Origin: CAUZIZ01 sp965219005
GTDB taxonomy: Bacteria > Acidobacteriota > UBA6911 > RPQK01 > JAJDTT01
NCBI GenBank assembly: GCA_965219005.1
Contig: CBDCMS010000004.1
Span: 372,001-436,000 of the forward strand
Direction: 5' to 3'
Length of the DNA: 64,000 bases
A program made the translations under genes and the position numbers. Of this stretch, positions 25,706 through 33,399 are shown piece after piece. Under the pieces are notes generated by a model. That model was not told where the DNA came from and made no database searches. It saw only the letters and a program-made list of their open reading frames with translations. The stretch's first letter is position 1, and each line of letters starts with the position of its first letter.

Positions 25706-27133
25706 GTGAAGAAGCAGAAGCAGCTGGGTACTGGCAGGCAATCATTGGGGCAGAGAGGGGCAAAGGCACCGAGTCGTCGCACCTTCGTGACTTCATCCCT
25801 GGGACTTGCTGCAGGAGCGGCCTTGAGTCCCACCGTCGGCTCCCCAGGGTCATCCGCACCCCTAGCCGAGCCCACGAAGACTTCCGCGCCTCCTCTGAGG
25901 GTCACCGATATTGAAGTCCATGAGGTGATGCTGGAGTACCGGGATTGGATCGCGTATCAACTCAATCACTACTACGGTCCCACCAAACGGACCGTGTATG
26001 TGGCCCATACCAACACGGGATTACAGGGTCTGGGTGAAGGCCGCCGGGAGTCAAAGGAGGTCCTGGACAAATATTTAGGTACCAACCCCTTTGATTGGGT
26101 TGGAGACGAGACCTCTCTGCCTCTGGCCTTGGCCATGTACGATCTGATGGGCAAAGCAGCGGGTGTGCCTGTCTACAAGCTCTTCGGCCAGAAACGTCGC
26201 TCCTGGGTCCCGGTGGGAAGCTGGACCGTCTCCACACATCCCTCCAGGATGGCGGAGGCCGTTCAAAGGTACTCCACCCAGGGCTACACCTGGATGAAGT
26301 TTCATCCTTCTCCCTTTGAGAACCTGTTCGACCAGATCGAGGCGATGGAAGGCGTGGCACCCGACGGCTTCAAGCTCCATCTCGATTTCACTCAAGGAGG
26401 GACTGACGACCATATGGTCGATCTTCTGGAAAGACTCTCAGCCTCCCGGATTGTCGGTTGCTTCGAGGATCCGATCGACGTTCGAAACATCAGTGCCTAT
26501 GTCAGTTTGCGGAAACGATCACGCCTTCCCATCGTTCAACATGCCAGCCCCATGGCGAAAACCCACGAAGTTTTGATGGGCGTCGCTGACATCTACATGA
26601 TGGGTCATTACAAGATCGGACAGGTGATGCGTCGTGCCGGCTTGTTTGAAGCGGCCAATGCCTCCTTCATGATTCAAAACGTCGGGGGGCACATCACCCG
26701 TGCCATGACGACCCACATGCAGGCAGCCTTTCCTACTGCAGACTTCCACTTTTTCTGCGATGCGGAGACTTGGAAATCGGATGTAGTGAAGGAAAGGCTG
26801 GAGCCTATCAATGGTTTCCTTCGTGTGCCTGAGGCCCCCGGACTGGGTGTGACGCTTGATCGTCAGGCACTAGACCGACAGAAGAACCTCAAGCTCCCGG
26901 AGCAGCCGCGCTGGATCATCAAGTCTCGGTTCAAGAACGGAACCAAGATGTACAACATCGCGGATCCCAAGCGCTCGCTGTTCATGGTGAGGCCGGATCG
27001 CATTTCCCGCCGACTGAGTCCCATGAGCTACAGCTGGCCCATCTCAACGGAATACTGGGACGATGACGGCTCGTTGGCCTACAAGACGATGTTCGAACGG
27101 ATCGAGCGGGAAGGCATGGTACTGGAGAGATAG
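25706..27133 (+). CDS. Enolase-superfamily (mandelate racemase-like) protein with Tat signal
   Basis: GTG start two bases after the BNR stop; the 475-residue protein carries a Tat-type leader (SRRTFVTSSLGLAAGAAL). The capping domain (VTDIEVHEVML, PTKRTVYVAHTNTGLQGLGE) and barrel (LALAMYDLMGKAAGVPVYKL) are typical. At the second strand the expected Lys-x-Lys reads K198-F-H200. Metal ligands D227 (LHLDFTQ) and E254 (CFEDP) are present, but the third acidic ligand position reads PIVQHAS (Q278/H279). So it may have unusual chemistry or be inactive. Translational coupling with the BNR gene was likely before the IS4 insertion. Confidence 0.8.
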   Translation: MKKQKQLGTGRQSLGQRGAKAPSRRTFVTSSLGLAAGAALSPTVGSPGSSAPLAEPTKTSAPPLRVTDIEVHEVMLEYRDWIAYQLNHYYGPTKRTVYVAHTNTGLQGLGEGRRESKEVLDKYLGTNPFDWVGDETSLPLALAMYDLMGKAAGVPVYKLFGQKRRSWVPVGSWTVSTHPSRMAEAVQRYSTQGYTWMKFHPSPFENLFDQIEAMEGVAPDGFKLHLDFTQGGTDDHMVDLLERLSASRIVGCFEDPIDVRNISAYVSLRKRSRLPIVQHASPMAKTHEVLMGVADIYMMGHYKIGQVMRRAGLFEAANASFMIQNVGGHITRAMTTHMQAAFPTADFHFFCDAETWKSDVVKERLEPINGFLRVPEAPGLGVTLDRQALDRQKNLKLPEQPRWIIKSRFKNGTKMYNIADPKRSLFMVRPDRISRRLSPMSYSWPISTEYWDDDGSLAYKTMFERIEREGMVLER

Positions 27134-27368
27134 ATCGAACAACGTGGCGCAGGCTCTTGATGGAGGAATGCTCTTCTCCCAGGCGCCTTCCATCGGAGGG
27201 TTGGAGCCCGTCCATGGTTCAGACAAGGCCTCGGCCAAGCTCGGGTGCCATACAAGACCCCGGGTTGACATGGGTGGTGATCCTAGTTTAGGAGCAGGTC
27301 GACCGCTCCACGCAGCGCCCTCACCTGTTCCTTCGGTACAACAAGGAGCACCGAATTGTGGACCCCTT

Positions 27369-27800
27369 TCAATCCGGGGCCGATCCAGGACCGGGTTCAC
27401 CCCAGTTCGACACCCGAAGATCGGGGACCCGGTCATAATCGCGGAGATTGGCCGTCACCAGATCGTAGTCCAAAGCGATCGCTGTAGCCGCGATCATCAG
27501 GTCGTGAGCGCCGATGTTTTGTCCCCGCGAAAGAAGATTAGCCCAGAGCCGGGCATGGACGCGGGCTTCCAGCAGGCCGAAGGCAGCTACCGGTATCTCG
27601 CGGATTACCCATTCTACGAACCGATCGCGCTTCGACTTACGCGCCACTCCGCGTGCCCGGTGAACGCCATGGAGCAGTTCTGAGGCTGTCACTGCAGATA
27701 TCGCGACCGGCTGTTGCCGAAGCGCCGCCAGTCGGGCGTCCAGGTCGAGTCGCTCCCGCTCGGCCTCAATCAAAACCGAGCTGTCGAATATCACTCCCAT
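27369..27800 (-). CDS. PIN-domain toxin (VapC type), second module
   Basis: The 143-residue protein starts VIFDSSVLIEAER (first Asp), has AVTASELLHGVHRA (Glu), and GAHDLMIAATAIALDYDLVT with NLRDYDRVP (Asp pair), the full PIN active-site set. Its start overlaps the end of the antitoxin gene by 10 bases, implying coupled translation. It is oriented opposite to the surrounding enzyme genes and sits directly before a truncated hyuA. Confidence 0.88.
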   Translation of the reverse strand: MGVIFDSSVLIEAERERLDLDARLAALRQQPVAISAVTASELLHGVHRARGVARKSKRDRFVEWVIREIPVAAFGLLEARVHARLWANLLSRGQNIGAHDLMIAATAIALDYDLVTANLRDYDRVPDLRVSNWGEPGPGSAPD

Positions 27801-28120
27801 TGCGATTCTCGGGGCGGCCCCACGGTTCGACGAAGCTTCTCGATATCCCGGGAAAACGCATTCGCCTCGTCAGCACCAAGACGAGGAAGGCGCCCCAACG
27901 CCAGCCGCAAATCCGCAGCACTGACTGTGGCTCCGCCCGAAGGCGGCGAAAGCTCGGCCACAGCCCGCCCGCCGCGGGTAAGCCGGAAGTGGAGGCCCTG
28001 GTAGAAGGCCCGATTTACGAGATCCGCGAAATTCCGGACTGCCTCAGTGACCGAGAGCGTGTGCATCCCCTCGGTGGACTCCGCAGGATGCACTGTTTCT
28101 GGGATGTTCTTGGGTGTCAT
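27791..28120 (-). CDS. Phd/YefM-like antitoxin, second module
   Basis: Up to 109 residues; the family domain starts at MHTLSVTEAVRNFADLVNRA and goes on to FRLTRGGRAVAELSP. A start at the internal Met (residue 19) is equally possible. The C-terminal half is charged. It precedes and overlaps the PIN toxin gene. Confidence 0.82.
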   Translation of the reverse strand: MTPKNIPETVHPAESTEGMHTLSVTEAVRNFADLVNRAFYQGLHFRLTRGGRAVAELSPPSGGATVSAADLRLALGRLPRLGADEANAFSRDIEKLRRTVGPPRESQWE

Positions 28121-28145
28121 ACAATCAGATTATCAGATTTTATGA

Positions 28146-29423
28146 GTCAGGTCCATTCGGTACCTGCGATTCGAAGTATCGGAACGAATCACGGTCGACG
28201 GTGAGGTGCTGATTCCCCTGGAGGAGAAGGACTTATGGGAGATCAAGGAGAGGATCGAGGCCGAGTCGGTCGAATCCATCGCCGTGGCTTTGCTCCACAC
28301 GTATGCCTTTCCTCAACACGAGCTTGCGGTGGGAGGGTTCCTCCGTGAACAGTTCCCCAGAATTCCCATTTCTCTGTCACACCAGGTTCTACCTGAACGG
28401 AAGGAATACGAGCGCACCGCTACCACGGTAGTCAATGCCTACGTCCGTCCCACGATGGAAGGCTACCTCCAGGCGCTGCGCGATGGGTTGCGCCAGCAGA
28501 AAATCGATGCCCCGCTGCTCATCATGCAGTCTGCGGGCGGTTTGACCCCCGAGGAAGATGCTGCGTTGCGTCCCGTATTCATGTTGGAGTCGGGCCCTGC
28601 GGCGGGGGTGTTGGCCGCTGCTTTTCTGGGGGATCGCCTGGGGACTGCGAACCTCATCACCTTGGATATGGGCGGGACGACCGCCAAGTCCGCGATGATC
28701 GAAGGGGGGCGGGTCGACTACAGCTCGGAGTACGAAGTGGGCTCCTCACTGTCTGTGGGCAATCGATTGGTGGGGGGTGGGGGCGAGCTGATCCGGGCTC
28801 CCAGTATCGACATCGGCGAGGTCGGGGCCGGCGGCGGCAGTATCGCCTACCTGGACCCGGCTGGCGGTCTTCGCGTAGGACCCCAGAGCGCCGCAGCCCT
28901 GCAGGAGATCAGAGCCGAGATGGCCCGGGGCATGCTGCGTCAGTTCGGGCATGAGGGTTTCGAGTCCAAGGAGGTGAAGCTGCAGTGCCACTGCGACGTT
29001 CGGTTCAAAGGGCAAACCTCGGAAATCCGGCTCGAGATTCTCGAAGAGCAGATCGACGAGTCCGCCGTTGCCCGACTCTGCTTCGCCTTCCAGGACGAGC
29101 ACCAAAAGCTCTACGGCCACGGGTCGGATCCTGGCAATCCGATCGAGGTGGTTGCCGTTCGCCTGATCGGCCGCGCCGGCGCGCCGCCAGGAGACCAGGT
29201 GCTCAAACCCGCTCCCTATCCGGAGGCAGCTGGACTCATCAGAGAGGCCTGCTTTTCGGGAGAGGTGGTGGATACGCCGGTTCTAGCACGGACACAGCTG
29301 ACGGAGCCCCGGCAGGGGCCATTGCTGATCGATGAGTACGATTCGACGATCGTCGTTCCGTCTGACGCCACCGCTCAGGTGGATGAAGAGGGAAACGTCG
29401 TCATGGAGTTGGCGAATGTCTGA
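28146..29423 (+). pseudogene. Hydantoinase A/5-oxoprolinase subunit, truncated and internally deleted
   Basis: Coding similarity begins in YLRFEVSERITVDGEVLIPL with no start codon before it; the N-terminal ~170 residues with the DVGGTFTD nucleotide site are missing. The middle (HQVLPERKEYERTATTVVNA, IMQSAGGLT, VFMLESGPAAGVLAAAFLG, LDMGGTTAKSAMIEGG, GGGSIAYLDPAGGLRVGPQS) is typical. After GPQSAAA the conserved PGPACYG block and about 150 residues are absent, and the frame resumes IRAEMARGMLRQFG. The 405-residue remnant from the GTG at 28206 could be translated but should not be active as HyuA/OplA. Confidence 0.8.
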
Positions 29424-30966
29424 GATCGATCCCATCACCCGCGAGATCATTCAGAATGCACTTTCGTCGGCATCGGACGAAATGTCTCTGGCCCTCTATC
29501 GAACCGCCTATTCCACCATTGTGCGTGACTGTCTGGACTACTCCACTTCACTGTGTGACTCCGAGGGAAACATGATCGCGCAGGGTGTGACCATTCCACT
29601 CCATCTTGGATCCGTCCCTCACGCGATGGAGACGCTGCTGGAGAGATTTGGCGACTCCATGGAGCCGGGAGACGTCTTCATCATGAACGATCCCTTCGGC
29701 GGAGGGATGCACATTCCTGATATCTACGTGGTCAAGCCTATCTTCTGGGAAGGAAAGAGGGTCTCGTTCTCGGTGACCACCGCCCATCATCTCGATCTGG
29801 GAGGCCGACTGCCCGGAAGCTCGGCCTGCGACAATACCGAGATTTTCCAGGAAGGGCTCCGCATCCCCTGGCTCAAGTTCTATCATCGCGGCGAGCCGGA
29901 TATGGCCATCCATGAGCTGATCCGGACCAACGTGCGAGTTCCGGAATTCACCCTGGGAGACCTCAGAGCCCAGGTGGCCGCTTGCAACATCGGGGAGCGT
30001 TCGATCCACCAACTCATTCGGCGTTACGATCCGCAGACCTTCGCCGATTGTGCCGCCGATCTGATCGCCTACACCGAGCGCCTGATGCGGGCCGAGATCG
30101 AGTCCTGGCCCGATGGTAGCAACAGCTTCGTAGACTACATGGACAGCGATGGAGTGGGCGGCCCCAGAGTGCGTCTGGAGGTGCGAGTCACCATCGAGGG
30201 AGACACCCTGACAGAGGACTTCACCGGTACCGATCCCCAGGTTCGGGGAGCCCTGAACAGCACTCTTTCCTTCACCATCGGCGCGGTGGCGGTCTGTGTG
30301 CGCTGTGCCATGAGCCAGGATCTGCCCAATACCGCTGGCATGTTCCGTCCGCTTCGCGTCATCACCGAGCCGGGAAGCCTGGTGAACGTGGTGATGCCGG
30401 GTGCCTCCTCGATGCGCGGCGTGACCGGATTCCGCATGGTGGACACGGTCTTCGGAGCGCTGGCCGGCCTACTTCCCGATCGGATTCTAGCCGCCGGAGA
30501 GGGGGGTAATACGCTGGTGGTGATCGGCGGAAAACGCCGGGACGGCTCTCCCTACGTGTACTACGAGCTACTCACCGAAACCTGGGGTGGCCGACCCGAC
30601 CGGGACGCCAACGACGGCTTGTGCAATCCCATCAACGTGGCCATCAACATCCCGGTCGAGCAAGCGGAAGCGGAGTATGCTCTGCGCATCAAACGCTACG
30701 GCCTGTTGGGCAGCATGCGCTCGAAGGCGCTTCAAGAATGGATCCTTCAGATCCTGCGAAGCGAGCCACCTCAGCTCTTCTTCCAACGTCATACCTTCAA
30801 TCCTTTCCGAGATCATGTCTCGCGCCGATCGCATCAACGCGACCGCATCAAACCTCTTCTCGGTCTTACTCATCTGACATCACCTCTCGTGGCGTTCGGA
30901 TCTCGATCATTGGATAGCCCTGGCGCAGGTTCACGGAGTTGCAACCGTGAATCCGTGGCAGGTTGA
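29416..30966 (+). pseudogene. Hydantoinase B/oxoprolinase subunit, 3-prime truncated
   Basis: ATG at 29416 overlaps the hyuA stop (ATGTCTGA). The first ~430 residues are a good HyuB: MSEIDPITREIIQNALSSAS, DPFGGGMHIPDIYVVKPIF, TTAHHLDLGGRLPGSSACDN, TEIFQEGLRIPWLKF. After EYALRIKRYGL (about 30705) the family C-terminus (PDSGGPG region, ~90-100 residues) is replaced by unrelated sequence that is the antisense of a toxin-antitoxin module. Partner of the broken hyuA, so the ATP-dependent hydantoinase/oxoprolinase is not functional here. Confidence 0.8.
30568..30873 (-). CDS. Antitoxin of a third PIN module
   Basis: The first 57 residues (EKRFDAVALMRSARDMISER, IEGMTLEEELRWLASQ, DPFLKRLR) look like small antitoxins that pair with PIN toxins. 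The remaining residues, from about 30702 to the stop at 30568, are the antisense of hyuB and not part of the family, so the true 3-prime end was lost or fused. Start ATG overlaps the toxin stop by 8 bases (ATGAGTAA). Confidence 0.6.
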   Translation of the reverse strand: MSKTEKRFDAVALMRSARDMISERIEGMTLEEELRWLASQDLKDPFLKRLRAHAAQQAVAFDAQSILRFRLLDRDVDGHVDGIAQAVVGVPVGSATPGFGE

Positions 30967-31072
30967 CGATGTGCTGGGCGTCGGCCCGCATCTTGGCCAT
31001 GAGCACGCCCGCGAAGTCTTCGTCTTCGCAGCCGCCCAGAGCCGAGGTGGCCGCGTAGATCCTGAACTTCAT
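30866..31072 (-). pseudogene. PIN toxin with large internal deletion (third module)
   Basis: The 68-codon frame joins a PIN N-terminus (MKFRIYAATSALGGCEDEDF) and, after KMRADAQ, a C-terminal end (HIVNLPRIHGCNSVNLRQGY, EIRTPREV). In full-length relatives about 80 residues lie between, carrying the central catalytic residues. The junction falls where short HIA/HIVN-like repeats exist in the family, which fits a slippage or recombination deletion. Catalytically dead. Confidence 0.7.
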
Positions 31073-31354
31073 GACCGTATCTTATCCCAGGTCATCGTTT
31101 CTCGCGTCGTGTACTCCTTGCTGCCCAACGCTAAGGTTCCTCAACGTTAGACGTCCCTCGGTTCGGACTGCATCGCTCTCGGCTGTTTGTCCGGCGGGCA
31201 GCCATATTTGAGGTAGATACGTAGAGCGAGAGTGGTCGACCCAGGCATTATCCTCGATCGATCTCGCTACGGACCTCGAGTCTTGTCTGCCTCGTCTGGT
31301 GCAGTCCGACGAGGCTGCGGGCGCTCTACGAGCATCTCTCGCTCAGATCATCAG

Positions 31355-32122
31355 TCACTCGGAATCGCTCCACCGTAACGCCTCAGCCGCGTCCTGTGGC
31401 TCGTAGCCGAGGACTGCACGCGGGTGCTCGATGTCCCGATAGCCCCATCTGTTGTTTGAAATCGCGAAGAAGACGCCGTATCTGAGGTCGTCCGGCGCGT
31501 CGATACACCTCTGGAGCATCTGCGCTATGTCTCGATGGCTGAGGTAGCGGGAAAACTCAGCGGGGTTTGTCGGACGGTTCTCCTCGTTCACCCGACCGAT
31601 GCGGACGCAGAGGACAGATAGACCATGGGCGTCCGAGAAGTGCCTGCCTATGGCCTCCCCCCAGACCTTGCAGGCGCCGTAGATACCGGCTGGCCAGATT
31701 GTCTCAGTGGCGATCCGCTCGAAGCGCTCGGGGACGTCGTCGTACCTGCCTGCGACGATTGCGTCGTATGGAGGCGTTTGCTCGACGCCCGTCGCGGCCG
31801 CTCCGCTGCTGCCGAAGACGACCCGTTTCACTCCGGCCCTGCGTGCTGCCTCGTATATATTGTAGGCGCCGATGATGTTGCCCGAGAGGTGACCTTCCCA
31901 GACCTCACCGCCCAGGAAGGCGGCCAAGTGTACGACCACGTCGATGCCTTCGAAGGCGGGCTGGATCGCCTCCAGGTCCGAGATGTCCGCTTGGACGCAT
32001 TCCACGCCCTCCACCCGACGCCGGTTTAGCGCTCTTAGCTGATAGCCGCCTAGAGCTTCCAAGTGTCTTCGGAGGATGCCGCCTATCAGGCCGCTCATAC
32101 CGGTTATAAGTACATTCGTCAT
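31355..32122 (-). CDS. NAD-dependent epimerase/dehydratase (extended SDR)
   Basis: I chose ATG at 32122 (a GTG at 32152 is an alternative). The protein begins MTNVLITGMSGLIGGILRRH with the TGxxGxxG cofactor motif, has VVHLAAFLGGE, KRVVFGSSGAAATG, and the catalytic YGACK (Tyr-x-x-x-Lys) plus VRIGRVNEENRP. About 255 residues. Sugar-nucleotide epimerases and uronate dehydrogenases have this pattern; the short length and lack of membrane segments fit a cytosolic sugar dehydrogenase. It faces away from the BNR gene at 32281. Confidence 0.85.
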   Translation of the reverse strand: MTNVLITGMSGLIGGILRRHLEALGGYQLRALNRRRVEGVECVQADISDLEAIQPAFEGIDVVVHLAAFLGGEVWEGHLSGNIIGAYNIYEAARRAGVKRVVFGSSGAAATGVEQTPPYDAIVAGRYDDVPERFERIATETIWPAGIYGACKVWGEAIGRHFSDAHGLSVLCVRIGRVNEENRPTNPAEFSRYLSHRDIAQMLQRCIDAPDDLRYGVFFAISNNRWGYRDIEHPRAVLGYEPQDAAEALRWSDSE

Positions 32123-32280
32123 TTGAGTGTGCTCCACACGATTCGTTGACACCCCTCCGGCCTTTGGATAACCTCCGAGAGTGCCCCTTCCTGATCCGGG
32201 GACCTATTACTCAGTAAACAGGTTCGGTATGGGTTTGAAAATCGCAGCCCGCCACCATCCTTTGCACAAGCGTTCTGGCC

Positions 32281-33327
32281 ATGGCATGTCCTGAACCTCA
32301 ATTGGAGGTCGAGCGAAGGGTTGTCGTGTGCCCGAAGGGGCATGCACCCAAAATCGCTCGAGTCGGGCCCAAGCATCTGCTGGTTGGAGCCAGAACGGGT
32401 TTCGCCCGGGCCAACAGTGTATCGCTGGTCGAGTCACGAGACAACGGATTGACCTGGGATGAGCCCCGCGAAGTGTATGATTCCCCAGAGAATGACCGGA
32501 TCCAGATGCTCGGGACGTTACCCGGAGGTGATGTTATCCTGGGCTTCGTCCGGAAAGACCTGAAGGATGAACGTGCGCAAGCCTACCTGATGTGGTCCAA
32601 CGACAAAGGCCAGAGTTGGACCCAACCCAAACTCCTTGATCCGAAACCCTATGAGTGGCTCTTTCCCTACGGAAGGCTCTTCGAAACTTCGTCTGAAAGG
32701 TTGATGATGAACGCCTACGGCGGATACCTCCCGATCTACGACGATCAGACGATGCCGGAGGAGAAGCGTGGCTCTTTTAGCTGGCTGCTGGAATCTTCTG
32801 ATGAAGGCAGGACTTGGTCGCACGCCTCAACTATCGGCCGCGGCACCCAGACTATTGTGGTACGCCTGACTTCCGGAAAGCTGCTTGCCGTCATGCGAAG
32901 TGCGGAGTTGGAGACGCATGCTCAGAACCGGAAGCTGCTCAAAGATCCCAATGCTTACGTCCGATTGCCCGATCACACCCTGCTCACCGAATCGATAGAT
33001 GAAGGGGAGACCTGGTCCACACCCAAGAGCATTACGGCTGCTGCAGAACTACAGGGATATCCCGTAGAGTCCTCCAGCGGAACCGTCATCATGACGTACA
33101 CCATGCGTCACCCACCCTATGGTGTCGCGGTGAAGCTCAGCAAGGATGAGGGAAGGACCTGGAGTGAGGCAGTGACGTTGGTTTCAGATGCACCAACCCC
33201 AGACGTCGGCCTGAGCCAGACCCTCGAACTGGAACCGAATCGTTTTCTCACGCTCTATTACCAGGATGACCAGGCTCCGGAGAATCGCAAGGCTGAGATT
33301 GTCGGAGTCTTCTGGAAGCTCTCCTAG
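32281..33327 (+). CDS. BNR/sialidase-family protein
   Basis: The 348-residue protein has Asp-box repeats ESRDNGLTWDEPR, SNDKGQSWTQP, SSDEGRTWSHAS, SIDEGETWSTPK and SKDEGRTWSEAV, and ends KAEIVGVFWKLS. It is closer to non-viral sialidase-like proteins than to the lipoprotein paralogues at 20.6-25.7 kb. The only in-frame start is ATG 32281, which has no good ribosome site; just upstream in the same frame lies a lipoprotein-like segment (TILCTSVLAMAC) without a start, while a well-placed ATG at 32229 (MGLKIAAR) is one frame off. A frameshift in the signal peptide is likely. Confidence 0.8.
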   Translation: MACPEPQLEVERRVVVCPKGHAPKIARVGPKHLLVGARTGFARANSVSLVESRDNGLTWDEPREVYDSPENDRIQMLGTLPGGDVILGFVRKDLKDERAQAYLMWSNDKGQSWTQPKLLDPKPYEWLFPYGRLFETSSERLMMNAYGGYLPIYDDQTMPEEKRGSFSWLLESSDEGRTWSHASTIGRGTQTIVVRLTSGKLLAVMRSAELETHAQNRKLLKDPNAYVRLPDHTLLTESIDEGETWSTPKSITAAAELQGYPVESSSGTVIMTYTMRHPPYGVAVKLSKDEGRTWSEAVTLVSDAPTPDVGLSQTLELEPNRFLTLYYQDDQAPENRKAEIVGVFWKLS

Positions 33328-33399
33328 AAGGATTTCGACCGAGCCCTTAGAAGGCATTGGTGCCGATTCCCTCGGCTCATTTTTTTTCCAGCCCTCCCA

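Noticed and set aside
27134..27368. Plus-strand frame after the enolase gene (ALDGGMLFSQAPSIGG)
   Set aside because: No ribosome site, no family pattern, and it runs through the end of the convergent PIN toxin.
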